64,000 nt of DNA. Origin: Ekhidna sp965267415 (GTDB lineage: Bacteria > Bacteroidota > Bacteroidia > Cytophagales > Cyclobacteriaceae). Numbering within the stretch: position 1 is the stretch's first letter; the number at the start of each line of letters is the position of its first letter. Positions 49,591-58,796 of the stretch are shown here, piece by piece. The translations under genes were made by a program, and so were the position numbers. The stretch lies in the NCBI GenBank assembly GCA_965267415.1, contig OZ253955.1:2604001-2668000 (forward strand), written 5' to 3'. Under the pieces are notes generated by a model. That model was not told the DNA's origin. It worked only from the letters and a program-made list of their open reading frames with translations, and made no database searches.

Positions 49591-50226
49591 ATGACCGAAA
49601 CTATGAAAAAGACCTTTATAATTATTACCGGAGTACTGGTGGTTGTCGCTGTACTTTTCGTCAATGCCAAAAGACCTGCTCCGGGATATGGAGTTGGCGA
49701 TTATGCTACTGACTTCAAGCTTCCAAATATTGACGGCAAGGAAGTTTCATTAGCTGACTATTCCAATGCAAAAGGGTTTATCGTAATTTTTACATGCAAT
49801 ACTTGTCCCTATGCTCAAGCGTACGAATCTCGAATCGTTGATCTTGACAAGAAGTATGCTAGTCAGGGATTTCCCGTGATCGCTATTAATCCTAACGATC
49901 TATCACAACAACCTGATGACAGCATGGAGGCGATGAAAAAAAGAGCGGCTGAAAAAGGATACACTTTCCCCTACCTCAGAGATGATGATCAGGATGTGAC
50001 CAGAGCTTATGGTGCCACCAAAACTCCTCATGTTTACCTGCTCAACAAAGAATCTTCTGACAAGTATCGTGTTGAATTCATTGGGGCAATTGACAACAGT
50101 CCACGAGATGCGAGTGATGTTTCTGAAAGGTATGTGGAAGACGCAATTGAGGCACTGAAAAAAGGAGAGAAACCTTCCGTAACAGAGAAAAGAGCAATTG
50201 GCTGTACTATTAAGTGGAAAAGCTGA
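49591..50226 (+). CDS. membrane-anchored thioredoxin-fold (peroxiredoxin-like) protein
   Basis: The 211-residue product has an N-terminal TM anchor or signal (about 6-25), then an AhpC/TSA-like redoxin fold with active-site FTCNTCPYAQAYE (CxxC) and cis-Pro in ATKTPHVYLL. The CNTC motif and length fit the Bacteroidota thioredoxin-family group often found beside TlpA-like proteins. An alternative ATG at 49603 would start directly at the hydrophobic segment. Confidence 0.87.
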   Translation: MTETMKKTFIIITGVLVVVAVLFVNAKRPAPGYGVGDYATDFKLPNIDGKEVSLADYSNAKGFIVIFTCNTCPYAQAYESRIVDLDKKYASQGFPVIAINPNDLSQQPDDSMEAMKKRAAEKGYTFPYLRDDDQDVTRAYGATKTPHVYLLNKESSDKYRVEFIGAIDNSPRDASDVSERYVEDAIEALKKGEKPSVTEKRAIGCTIKWKS

Positions 50227-50242
50227 TCTGACGAAATAAGGT

Positions 50243-50278
50243 AAAAAAAAGCCCTGACGATACCGTCAGGGCTTTTTT
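50243..50278. terminator. bidirectional terminator between convergent genes
   Basis: 9-bp stem GCCCTGACG / CGTCAGGGC, loop ATAC, with eight As before and six Ts after. Works on both strands. Confidence 0.92.
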
Positions 50279-50279
50279 G

Positions 50280-50582
50280 TTAGTTATGAGCGTATAATTT
50301 CTCTTTGTGCTTTTTCAATTGGCGCCTCAGCCCTTCAACCGCTGCATCAACACCAGCTTCGAACGACTTGGACTGCTCCTTCGCAAAAAATTGATTTCCG
50401 GGAGAATTCAACTTGATCTCTACGATCTTGTTCTCCTTGTTATCATCGTTTTCCAACCTTAAGAAAACTTCTCCATCAATTACCCTATCGTAATAGGTCT
50501 CCAGCTTATCAACTTTTCTTTGAATGAAATCGAGCAATTTGTAATCTGCGTCGAAGTGGATTGAATGCATTTGTAACTTCAT
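50280..50582 (-). CDS. hpf: ribosome hibernation-promoting factor (HPF/RaiA)
   Basis: The 100-residue protein begins MKLQMHSIHFDADYKL, the usual Bacteroidota N-terminus, followed by the conserved FIQRKVDKLETYYDRV and a basic C-terminus. It binds the 30S subunit during stasis. An ATG at 50606, in a TAATG overlap with the xer stop, is also in frame and would add 8 residues; coupled reinitiation there is possible. Confidence 0.92.
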   Translation of the reverse strand: MKLQMHSIHFDADYKLLDFIQRKVDKLETYYDRVIDGEVFLRLENDDNKENKIVEIKLNSPGNQFFAKEQSKSFEAGVDAAVEGLRRQLKKHKEKLYAHN

Positions 50583-50605
50583 CATGTCACGGTTTAGGTT
50601 GAACA

Positions 50606-51481
50606 TTAAGCTTTTGGGTGTGCCTGATCAAAGGCCGCCTTTAGCTTTTCAATTGAATTATGTGTGTAGACCTGTGTGGCAGCCAGGCTTGTATGGCCTA
50701 GCAAATCTTTGACCGCATTTAGGTCCGCACCTTTGTTTAATAAATGTGTTGCAAAAGAATGTCTCAAGATATGCGGGCTCTTCTTACTCAAGGTGGTAAT
50801 CGGCCCCAAATACTTCTTGACTTTTCGTTGGATGAACATCGGATAGGTTTTAGCCCCTCTATCAGTTAAGATAAGAAATTCAGATGACAACCCCTCGTTC
50901 TTCTTCACTTCAATAAACTCTCTTATCATATATATTAACGTATCTGAGATCGGGATGATTCGCTCTTTGTTCCTTTTTCCAAGAACTTTTATCGTCTTAT
51001 CGTAGAAGCTCACATCCGAATCTTTCAATCCGGTAAGTTCCGAAAGTCGCATTCCCGTAGCATAAAATAATTCCAACAAGAGTTGATCCCGCTTCCCTTG
51101 AAAATCATCACCAAATTCCAGTTGATCCAAAAGTTTTACAATCTCACCTTCCTTGAGAAAAGTCGGCAGTTCTTTATCTGTTTTGAGTGGCTTCAGTTTG
51201 GTGGTCGGATTGGATTCAACCAATTCTCTTCCAAGCAAGAACTTGAATAATGATTTGAGTGTAGCGATCTTACGGTTAACAGATTTTGGTGAAATCCCCG
51301 CCTCCATCAAATGAACTACCCATGCTCTGAGGTGAACATGCTTAGCATCCTCAACCAGCTCGATTTCAAAATCTTTCTGCAGGAACTCTTTCACCTGAGC
51401 CAGATCTTTACGATAGGCATCAATGGTGTGAACGCTGTATCTTTTTTCGGAAGAAAGGTATTTGAGAAAAGATTCGACCAT
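50606..51481 (-). CDS. XerC/XerD-type tyrosine recombinase
   Basis: The 291-residue protein has a SAM-like N-terminal core-binding domain (ends about 90) and a catalytic domain with the full set of residues: Arg in TGMRLSEL, Lys in LGKRNKER, HILRHSFATHLL (HxxR), and LGHTSLAATQVYTH (His and Tyr nucleophile). Probably a chromosome-dimer resolvase; XerC and XerD cannot be told apart here. I chose the ATG at 51481; a GTG two codons upstream exists. Confidence 0.93.
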   Translation of the reverse strand: MVESFLKYLSSEKRYSVHTIDAYRKDLAQVKEFLQKDFEIELVEDAKHVHLRAWVVHLMEAGISPKSVNRKIATLKSLFKFLLGRELVESNPTTKLKPLKTDKELPTFLKEGEIVKLLDQLEFGDDFQGKRDQLLLELFYATGMRLSELTGLKDSDVSFYDKTIKVLGKRNKERIIPISDTLIYMIREFIEVKKNEGLSSEFLILTDRGAKTYPMFIQRKVKKYLGPITTLSKKSPHILRHSFATHLLNKGADLNAVKDLLGHTSLAATQVYTHNSIEKLKAAFDQAHPKA

Positions 51482-51551
51482 CAGCACTACTCGAAGAAAT
51501 GAGTAATACTAACTTAACTAAATCTTGATTGAAAAAAGGAGGGATGGACGA

Positions 51552-51746
51552 TTATTTGCTTTCCTCGTCCCGCAACTTTTGGATGTATCGAGCACGAATG
51601 ACCTCATTTCTCCTTTTCACTGATGGTTTAGTGAAATGAGTCCTGGATCTCAACTCCCTCAAAACACCAGTTTTCTCGAACTTCTTCTTGAACCTCTTAA
51701 GTGCTCGATCAACTGATTCGTTTTCTTTAACGTTTATTATTAACAT
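51552..51746 (-). CDS. rpsU: 30S ribosomal protein bS21
   Basis: The 64-residue basic protein (MLIINVKENESVDRALKRF..., RRNEVIRARYIQKL) is a clear bS21. A TATATTTG promoter element at 51766-51773 fixes the start at 51746 because the longer frame would begin upstream of it. No AG-rich Shine-Dalgarno precedes the ATG. It leads the rpsU-xer-hpf cluster typical of Bacteroidota. Confidence 0.96.
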   Translation of the reverse strand: MLIINVKENESVDRALKRFKKKFEKTGVLRELRSRTHFTKPSVKRRNEVIRARYIQKLRDEESK

Positions 51747-51765
51747 CTCAAATTTCTTAGGACCG

Positions 51766-51773
51766 CAAATATA
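51766..51773 (-). promoter_or_regulatory. -7 promoter element TATATTTG of rpsU
   Basis: Exact TAnnTTTG on the minus strand, 19 nt before the rpsU ATG. Confidence 0.62.
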
Positions 51774-51799
51774 GCTCAATCCAACAGAGTATCAAATCT

Positions 51800-52960
51800 C
51801 TAGCTCAACAAGCTACGTGAAATAACAATTTTTTGAATCTCTGATGTACCCTCTCCAATCGTACAAAGCTTAGCATCCCGATAGTATTTCTCCGCAGGGT
51901 AATCCTTGGTGTATCCATAACCTCCAAATATTTGAACACATTCGTTCGCTACCTCAACAGAAATGTCTGCTGAGTAAAGTTTCGCCATCGCAGATTCTCT
52001 ATTCACATCTTTACCCTGATTCTTCAGCTCTCCAGCCCGATAAGTCAGAAGCTTAGCTGCATCAACTTTGACAGCCATATCCGCCAGTTTGAAAGAAATT
52101 CCCTGGAATGATACAATCGGCTTTCCAAATTGTTCTCTTTCCTGAGCGTAATTCAGTGCTGCATTCATTGCTCCCTCTGCTATGCCACAACTTAACGCTG
52201 CAATAGAAATTCTCCCACCATCTAATACCTTCAGTGCTTGAACAAACCCATCTCCAACTTCTCCTATCAGATTCTCTGCAGGAATACGGCAATCTTCAAA
52301 GATCATCTCTGAAGTTTCAGAAGCTCGCATCCCAAGCTTATTCTCTTTACGCCCCTTGTTAAAACCCTTGGTGCCTCGCTCTACAATGAAAGCACTCGCA
52401 TTCCGTGATTTACCCGGTTCACCGGTTCGAGCAATAACTACTGCCACATCACCACTGTTTCCATGAGTGATGAAATTCTTTGCCCCATTGATCACCCAAT
52501 CGTCTCCTTCCTTTATAGCTACTGTTTTCATGTTTCCGGCATCCGAACCAGTATTCGGCTCAGTTAATCCCCATGCTCCGATCCACTCTCCACTTGCCAA
52601 CTTAGGTAAATATGTGCTCTTCTGAGATTCACTGCCATGTTGCATAATGTGACCGGTACACAATGAATTGTGAGCAGCAAGAGAAAGTCCCAATGAACCA
52701 TCCACTTTCGCGAGCTCAACAATAGCAGTTATATATTCATGATACCCAAAGCCTGATCCTCCATATTCCTGTGGAACAAGAATTCCCATAAGGCCCAATT
52801 CGCCCATTTTGTGAAATAGATCAACTGGAAAATGTTGATCTTCATCCCATTGCATTTTAAATGGTTCGATTTCCCGCTCACTAAAATCACGTATCATTTG
52901 AGCGATCATTTGCTGGTTTTCTGAGACGGAGCTTTCTGTGGCCAATGTATCTGTTGTCAT
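51800..52960 (-). CDS. acyl-CoA dehydrogenase
   Basis: The 386-residue flavoprotein has the N-terminal helical domain, the flavin-site segment AWGLTEPNTGSDAG, and the C-terminal catalytic Glu in CTIGEGTSEIQ. FGGYGYTKDYPAEKYYRDAK matches the second family signature. It oxidises an acyl-CoA to enoyl-CoA in fatty-acid or amino-acid breakdown; the chain length is not predictable, though the sequence is butyryl/short-chain-like. Its own promoter element lies at 52989-52996. Confidence 0.94.
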   Translation of the reverse strand: MTTDTLATESSVSENQQMIAQMIRDFSEREIEPFKMQWDEDQHFPVDLFHKMGELGLMGILVPQEYGGSGFGYHEYITAIVELAKVDGSLGLSLAAHNSLCTGHIMQHGSESQKSTYLPKLASGEWIGAWGLTEPNTGSDAGNMKTVAIKEGDDWVINGAKNFITHGNSGDVAVVIARTGEPGKSRNASAFIVERGTKGFNKGRKENKLGMRASETSEMIFEDCRIPAENLIGEVGDGFVQALKVLDGGRISIAALSCGIAEGAMNAALNYAQEREQFGKPIVSFQGISFKLADMAVKVDAAKLLTYRAGELKNQGKDVNRESAMAKLYSADISVEVANECVQIFGGYGYTKDYPAEKYYRDAKLCTIGEGTSEIQKIVISRSLLS

Positions 52961-52988
52961 ATTCTGCTGGGTTTACTTTTTGGAAACG

Positions 52989-52996
52989 CAAAATTA
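52989..52996 (-). promoter_or_regulatory. -7 promoter element TAATTTTG of acyl-CoA dehydrogenase gene
   Basis: Exact TAnnTTTG on the minus strand, 28 nt before the ATG at 52960. Confidence 0.58.
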
Positions 52997-53051
52997 GAAA
53001 TGTTGTTCGTCAAAAAACAGTGCATTTAACATATTAAAGAGTTAATAATTA

Positions 53052-53059
53052 TACTTTTG
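53052..53059 (+). promoter_or_regulatory. -7 promoter element TACTTTTG of ugd
   Basis: Exact TAnnTTTG, 27 nt before the ATG at 53087. Confidence 0.6.
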
Positions 53060-53086
53060 CGCCCTGAATTAAGAAGCATTTAGCAC

Positions 53087-54400
53087 ATGAAAATAGCTGT
53101 AGTCGGAACCGGGTATGTTGGACTTGTTACCGGAACATGTTTTGCGGAAACAGGAAACAATGTCACATGCATTGATATTGATGAAAAAAAAGTTGCAAAG
53201 CTTAAAAACAAAGAAATAACAATCTATGAGCCGGGTCTTGAGGTTCTTTTTGAAAGAAATATAAGACAGGGACGACTCGATTTCACAACTGACCTAGCTG
53301 AAGGGATCAAAGGAGCCCAAATCATCTTTCTCGCTTTACCCACTCCTCCCGGTGAGGATGGGTCTGCAGACCTCCAGTATGTATTGAAAGTTGCTGGCGA
53401 CTTAGGTCCCTTATTGGAGGATTTCACCGTTATCGTTGATAAAAGCACCGTACCGGTTGGAACCGCTGAGAAAGTAACCGCTGAAGTTGCAAAGAATGCA
53501 AAGGTCGATTTTGAGGTTGTCTCTAACCCGGAATTCTTGCGAGAAGGTGTTGCAGTAGACGATTTTATGAAGCCAGATCGGGTGGTCATAGGAGCAGAAA
53601 GTGAAAAATCGATCAAGCTGATGCGCCAGCTATATGAACCATTTGTAAGGCAAGGCAATCCTATCATCTTCATGGATGTTCGATCTGCAGAATTGACAAA
53701 GTATGCGGCCAATTCATTCCTTGCAACTAAAATCACGTTCATGAATGAGATAGCCAACCTTTGTGAGTTGTTAGGTGCAGATGTTGACAAAGTAAGAAAA
53801 GGAATTGGAACGGATAGTCGAATTGGCAATCGATTCCTTTTTGCTGGAATTGGTTATGGAGGAAGCTGCTTTCCAAAAGACGTGCAGGCATTAGCTAAGT
53901 CCTCAACTGAAGTCGACTATGACTTCAAGATCCTTAACTCCGTTATGGATATCAATGCACAACAAAAACACAAGCTGATCGAGCCATTGAAAAATTATTT
54001 TGGCGGTGACCTAAATGGAAAAACCATTGCTGTGTGGGGGTTGGCATTTAAACCTTACACGGATGATATCAGAGAGGCCCCTTCTTTGGAAAACATCAAG
54101 CTTCTACTCGACTCAGGTGCCAGTGTTAAAGCATACGATCCGGAAGCTATGGACAATGTCAAAGGCATTCTAGGGGAGAAGATCTATTTTGCCAAAGACG
54201 AATATGATGCACTAGAGGATTCCGATGCATTAATGATCATGACCGAGTGGCCAATCTTCAGAACTCCTCGTTTTGAAAAAATGGAAAGCAGTCTGAAAAA
54301 CAAGGTAGTCTTTGATGGCCGTAACCTATATGACACAGATCAGATGGAGGAATTAGGCTTTGAATACTACAGTGTAGGAAGAAAGGTGGTAAAGCAATAG
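53087..54400 (+). CDS. ugd: UDP-glucose 6-dehydrogenase
   Basis: The 437-residue enzyme has the NAD-binding VVGTGYVGLVTG, PTPPGEDGSADL, the substrate region LATKITFMNEIANLCE, catalytic Cys in GGSCFPKD and AFKPYTDDIREAPS. It makes UDP-glucuronate for capsule, exopolysaccharide or LPS. No polysaccharide genes surround it here. Convergent with the DUF547 gene with a 4-bp gap. Confidence 0.95.
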   Translation: MKIAVVGTGYVGLVTGTCFAETGNNVTCIDIDEKKVAKLKNKEITIYEPGLEVLFERNIRQGRLDFTTDLAEGIKGAQIIFLALPTPPGEDGSADLQYVLKVAGDLGPLLEDFTVIVDKSTVPVGTAEKVTAEVAKNAKVDFEVVSNPEFLREGVAVDDFMKPDRVVIGAESEKSIKLMRQLYEPFVRQGNPIIFMDVRSAELTKYAANSFLATKITFMNEIANLCELLGADVDKVRKGIGTDSRIGNRFLFAGIGYGGSCFPKDVQALAKSSTEVDYDFKILNSVMDINAQQKHKLIEPLKNYFGGDLNGKTIAVWGLAFKPYTDDIREAPSLENIKLLLDSGASVKAYDPEAMDNVKGILGEKIYFAKDEYDALEDSDALMIMTEWPIFRTPRFEKMESSLKNKVVFDGRNLYDTDQMEELGFEYYSVGRKVVKQ

Positions 54401-54404
54401 CGCA

Positions 54405-55148
54405 TTACCGCTGTTCATTCAAAGCCCAATCATAATCCTTATAATCAATCCTTGCACGCCGTTCCAGTTTTGTATCTGAGTATTGATTTAGGAATTCTAT
54501 TAACGATCCCTTTTTGGTGAAATCTCCACCATACCAACTGAATATTTTGGATAGGTATGCTTTTTTCGGGCTTTCAATGACGTTCTTTTCCGGATCAGTA
54601 AGGAAATTCTTCGTTGCTTTGGTCAATTGTTCGTCCAGAGTTTCCGCTAGATAAGCTTTATTCTGAAGCTTAGGGCATGATATCGCTGCACAAACAAGTG
54701 CGAAATGAATCCGTGGTTCATCAAATCGTTTTCGGATAATGCCATGCTCGATATTGTTTAAATCATAAGTTTCATCGCCTATATTGATGAACTTGATATC
54801 CCAGGGTGTATTTACGAATGGGATCTTGACAGTTGCTCCGATATCCTTAATGCTTGAGACTGGGTAATGTTCCAAGATCAATTCCAAGGTAAATGCATTA
54901 TACGCATTGATCCAGTAGGCTAACTTCTGATCTTCAGACCAAGAGTCATTTGGAGCATTCTGCTCAAGTGAAGTCAGGTATTCTCTCAACTTCGGCCGAT
55001 CGAGTGACAATCCTTTATAATTAACCAGCCCTTTATCATTCACATACTTTTGAAGCAGCTGATCATATGGTATATGATCTACCCCCTCCTGAGCGAGGAT
55101 TGTCAAGCTGGAAAATATCGTGAGAAAAAAAACCTTGAATCGACGCAT
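54405..55148 (-). CDS. DUF547-domain secreted protein
   Basis: The 247-residue product has a signal peptide (about 1-19) and a DUF547 domain (about 60-180) with WINAYNAFTLELIL, DLNNIEHGIIRKRFDEPRIHFALVCAAISCPKL, the usual signature with a His and two Cys. Function is unknown; DUF547 has been compared with cysteine-protease-like folds. A single gene, convergent with ugd. Confidence 0.9.
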   Translation of the reverse strand: MRRFKVFFLTIFSSLTILAQEGVDHIPYDQLLQKYVNDKGLVNYKGLSLDRPKLREYLTSLEQNAPNDSWSEDQKLAYWINAYNAFTLELILEHYPVSSIKDIGATVKIPFVNTPWDIKFINIGDETYDLNNIEHGIIRKRFDEPRIHFALVCAAISCPKLQNKAYLAETLDEQLTKATKNFLTDPEKNVIESPKKAYLSKIFSWYGGDFTKKGSLIEFLNQYSDTKLERRARIDYKDYDWALNEQR

Positions 55149-55267
55149 ATCTATTTATAATTGTTAATTAAAACTCAATAACCTACGAACGAATCCACAA
55201 GAATAGTTTCATCCGATACCGGGATGTCAAGTAATACCTAACAAAAGGTACGCCAAGTGACATTATT

Positions 55268-57205
55268 TTGGAATCCACATCAATAAATAGTGAATTAATT
55301 CTCCTGATAGCAGGCTTTTTTGTTGTGGCCATCTCGGCCAATCAAATCGCCAAGTCCTTTCAGCGTATCCGGCTTCCGCTGATCACTGGATTGATTTTTA
55401 CCGGGATTGTCACAGGGCCTTACATCATCGGACTGATCCCATTCTCAGCAAAAACAAGTCTCAACTTTGTTAATGAGACTGCTCTGGCGTTTATAGCATT
55501 TGCCGCTGGTGCAGAACTTTACTTAAAAGAATTAAGAAGTCGGATCAATTCGATCAAATGGAACACGTTTGGTCAATTGGTCGTCACTTTCGTTCTCGGC
55601 TCTGTTGCAGTGTACTTTGTGGCGGACTACATTCCGTATATGGCTGGATTTAGCACTGCGGGGAAGCTATCCATAGCTATGCTTACGGCAGCCATTTTTG
55701 TAGCACGCTCCCCAGCATCGGCTATTGCAGTTATTAATGAGCTCAGAGCTAAGGGACCATTTGTTCAAACGGTAATGGGAGTCACTGTGGTGAAGGACTT
55801 CCTGGTTATCATTCTGTTTTCCATTTGCCTTTCATTGTCGCAGGTTCTGATCGAAGGCCAGGAATTTAACATCATAGAAATTCTGATCCTCCTGCTTGAA
55901 CTAGGACTCTCGTTTGTTGTTGGTTTCTATGTTTATGGATTCATCCTTAAGTTCCTTCTTGGTCTCCGAATACGAAGAATTCCCAAAACACTTCTCGTTC
56001 TAATTACGGGCTACTCTGCTTATGCACTTTCTTCTTATGTAGGGCTTCAGACCGAGTTTTACCTTCATCATAAGTTATTCCTCGAGCCTCTTTTGATGTG
56101 CATTCTTGCCAGCTTTTACGTAACTAATTTTTCTAAATCCAGGCCGGAATTCTTAAAGATCCTGGAAGACGTGAGCATCCCCGTTTATGTTTCTTTTTTC
56201 ACGTTAACAGGTGCAACACTCTCTGTGAATGTCATTGACGAGGTTTTAGGAGTAGCACTCATTCTTTTCCTCATCAGGATTATCACAATGATTATTGGAG
56301 GGTATACTGGTGGACTGCTCGCTAGGGATCCGATGAAATTCAATCATATGGGGTGGATGCCGTACATCACACAAGCAGGAGTTGCGCTTGGCTTAGCCAC
56401 CGTAGTTTCGAATGAATTTCCGGATTGGGGTAATCAATTTGCTACCGTAATTATTGCACTAATTGTGATCAACCAGTTCATTGGACCTCCACTGTTTAAA
56501 TGGGCGATCTACCATGTTGGAGAAGACAGGAGTAAGGCTCCAACGCCTGAGTTTGATGGTATAAGGGATGCAACCATTATCGGCTTGGAAAGCCAGGCAG
56601 TTGCACTAGCACTCCAACTGCAGGAAAACGGATGGGAAGTTCAACTTGCCACCGTAAAAGACATAGGAAGTTTTCAGGAACCACAAGGAGTCAAAGTAGT
56701 TTACCTCAAAGACATCTCAGTTGAAGAACTGAAAAAGATCAAGGCACATCAATCAGAAGCAATAATTGGTATGCTGTCGGATGAAGAGAATTTTCAGATC
56801 TGTGAAATAGCCTATCAAAAGTTTGGCACCAGGGATTTAATCGTTCGACTAAATCAGAGGAACAACTACCAAAAATTTCTCACACTTGGTGTCAAGATCG
56901 TTGATCCATCCACAGCCATTGTCAGTCTCCTTGATCATTTTGTCAGATCACCGCAGGCTGCTTCCCTATTGCTCGGCATGGAAGAAGGCCAGGATACAAG
57001 AGACATTGAATTATTGAATCCGGACTTGCATGGCATTACATTAAGAGATTTGAGATTGCCAGCTGATGTCATCATTTTATCTGTTGTTCGTGGCGGACAG
57101 ACCATCATTACACACGGATATACCAGGCTCAGAATCAAGGATACGATCACAGCGGTTGGATCTATTAAAAGCCTGAATCATGTTCAATTGAAATTCGATC
57201 GGTAG
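55268..57205 (+). CDS. CPA2-family cation:proton antiporter with TrkA-like regulatory domains
   Basis: The 645-residue product has about 12-13 TM helices (residues 8-410), including AIFVARSPASAIAVINE of the ion-binding core. TrkA-N (about 425-545, ATIIGLESQAVALALQLQENGW) and TrkA-C (about 560-645) follow, as in KefC/GerN-type K+ or Na+/H+ antiporters. The transported ion is not predictable. The start appears to be TTG at 55268; no in-frame ATG lies before the first TM helix. Confidence 0.9.
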   Translation: MESTSINSELILLIAGFFVVAISANQIAKSFQRIRLPLITGLIFTGIVTGPYIIGLIPFSAKTSLNFVNETALAFIAFAAGAELYLKELRSRINSIKWNTFGQLVVTFVLGSVAVYFVADYIPYMAGFSTAGKLSIAMLTAAIFVARSPASAIAVINELRAKGPFVQTVMGVTVVKDFLVIILFSICLSLSQVLIEGQEFNIIEILILLLELGLSFVVGFYVYGFILKFLLGLRIRRIPKTLLVLITGYSAYALSSYVGLQTEFYLHHKLFLEPLLMCILASFYVTNFSKSRPEFLKILEDVSIPVYVSFFTLTGATLSVNVIDEVLGVALILFLIRIITMIIGGYTGGLLARDPMKFNHMGWMPYITQAGVALGLATVVSNEFPDWGNQFATVIIALIVINQFIGPPLFKWAIYHVGEDRSKAPTPEFDGIRDATIIGLESQAVALALQLQENGWEVQLATVKDIGSFQEPQGVKVVYLKDISVEELKKIKAHQSEAIIGMLSDEENFQICEIAYQKFGTRDLIVRLNQRNNYQKFLTLGVKIVDPSTAIVSLLDHFVRSPQAASLLLGMEEGQDTRDIELLNPDLHGITLRDLRLPADVIILSVVRGGQTIITHGYTRLRIKDTITAVGSIKSLNHVQLKFDR

Positions 57206-57234
57206 AAGGTCCAATAAAAGCAACTCCCTAATCA

Positions 57235-57242
57235 TATCTTTG
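57235..57242 (+). promoter_or_regulatory. -7 promoter element TATCTTTG of glyS
   Basis: Exact TAnnTTTG ending 5 nt before the ATG at 57248; transcription would start at or next to the start codon. Confidence 0.62.
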
Positions 57243-57247
57243 CGCCC

Positions 57248-58795
57248 ATGAAAAATTCAGCTGACGGAGGCTCTCTCAAAAACATTGTTTCTCACTGTAA
57301 GGAATATGGATTCGTTTATCCATCCAGCGACATCTATGATGGGTTAGGTGCTACCTATGATTATGGTCCGAATGGTGTCGAGCTTAAGAACAATATCAAA
57401 GAGTATTGGTGGCAGGCGATGGTTCGGCTACACGAGAATATTGTTGGGATCGATTCAGCGATCTTCATGCACCCCACCACCTGGAAAGCCTCTGGTCATG
57501 TTGATGCGTTCAACGATCCATTAATTGATAACAAAGACTCAAAGAAGCGATACCGAGCTGATGTTTTGATCGAGGAGCATATAGCTAAGATCGAGGGCAA
57601 AATAGCCAAGGAGGTAGATAAGGCTGCTAAGCGATTTGGAGATGCCTTTGACAGGGATCAATTCGTTTCGACCAACCAACGTGTGGTTGGTTATAAAGAA
57701 AAGATTGCTTCTATCGAGGAACGAATGGGAGCAGCTTTGGATCATGGAAAATTGGACGACTTAAAAAGTCTGATTGAAGAGCTTGAAATTGCCGACCCGG
57801 TTTCCGGATCTAAAAACTGGACAGATGTAAGGCAATTCAATCTAATGTTCGCCACAGAGTTGGGCTCGACAGCTGATGGAGCTGAAACAATCTACTTAAG
57901 ACCCGAAACTGCTCAAGGCATCTTTGTCAATTACCTTAATGTTCAGAAAACATCAAGGATGAAGCCTCCATTTGGAATTGCTCAGATTGGAAAAGCATTT
58001 CGGAATGAGATCATCGCTCGTCAGTTCATTTTCAGAATGCGTGAGTTTGAGCAAATGGAAATGCAGTTTTTCGTCAAGCCGGGATCCGAAATGGAATGGT
58101 ACGAGCACTGGAAAGAACAGCGTATGAACTGGCACAATGCACTCGAACTTGGTGAAGGTAATTATCGCTTTCATGACCATATTAACTTAGCGCATTATGC
58201 GAATGCAGCCTGTGATATCGAATTCAATTTTCCGATGGGCTTCAAAGAACTTGAAGGAATCCATTCCAGGACGGATTTTGACCTGAGCGCTCATGAAAAA
58301 CATTCAGGGAAAAAGCTGCAGTACTTCGACCAGGCAACAAATGAGAGTTATGCGCCATATGTAGTGGAGACCTCTATCGGCCTGGACAGAATGTTCCTTG
58401 CCATTCTTTCATCCTCTTATCAGGAAGAAAAGCTCGAAGACGGAAGCGAACGTACCGTATTGAAAATCCCTCCTGCCCTGGCTCCAAATAAAGTTGCGGT
58501 TTTACCTCTCGTAAACAAAGATGGATTACCTGAAAAGGCTGAACACATACTAAAAGAGCTTAGAGGAACACACAGTTTTCAGTACGACGTAAAAGATGCT
58601 ATTGGAAGAAGGTACCGCCGACAAGATGCTATTGGAACACCTTTCTGTATCACAGTGGATCATCAAACTTTGGAAGATGATACCGTTACCATTCGTGAAC
58701 GGGATTCAATGGAACAAGAACGAGTTACAATCTCAGAGCTAATTACTAAACTTGATGAAAAAGTGAGCCTTAAGCACCTCCTGAAGAAATTATAA
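57248..58795 (+). CDS. glyS: glycyl-tRNA synthetase (class II, dimeric)
   Basis: The 515-residue enzyme is the eukaryote/archaeal-like dimeric GlyRS, not the GlyQ/GlyS tetramer. Motif 1 is at SDIYDGLGATYDYGPNG, motif 2 at FRNEIIARQFIFRMREFEQMEMQFF (split here), motif 3 at SIGLDRMFLAIL, and a C-terminal anticodon-binding domain follows (about 420-515). It charges tRNA-Gly. Followed by dgt with a 1-bp gap. Confidence 0.97.
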   Translation: MKNSADGGSLKNIVSHCKEYGFVYPSSDIYDGLGATYDYGPNGVELKNNIKEYWWQAMVRLHENIVGIDSAIFMHPTTWKASGHVDAFNDPLIDNKDSKKRYRADVLIEEHIAKIEGKIAKEVDKAAKRFGDAFDRDQFVSTNQRVVGYKEKIASIEERMGAALDHGKLDDLKSLIEELEIADPVSGSKNWTDVRQFNLMFATELGSTADGAETIYLRPETAQGIFVNYLNVQKTSRMKPPFGIAQIGKAFRNEIIARQFIFRMREFEQMEMQFFVKPGSEMEWYEHWKEQRMNWHNALELGEGNYRFHDHINLAHYANAACDIEFNFPMGFKELEGIHSRTDFDLSAHEKHSGKKLQYFDQATNESYAPYVVETSIGLDRMFLAILSSSYQEEKLEDGSERTVLKIPPALAPNKVAVLPLVNKDGLPEKAEHILKELRGTHSFQYDVKDAIGRRYRRQDAIGTPFCITVDHQTLEDDTVTIRERDSMEQERVTISELITKLDEKVSLKHLLKKL

Positions 58796-58796
58796 A

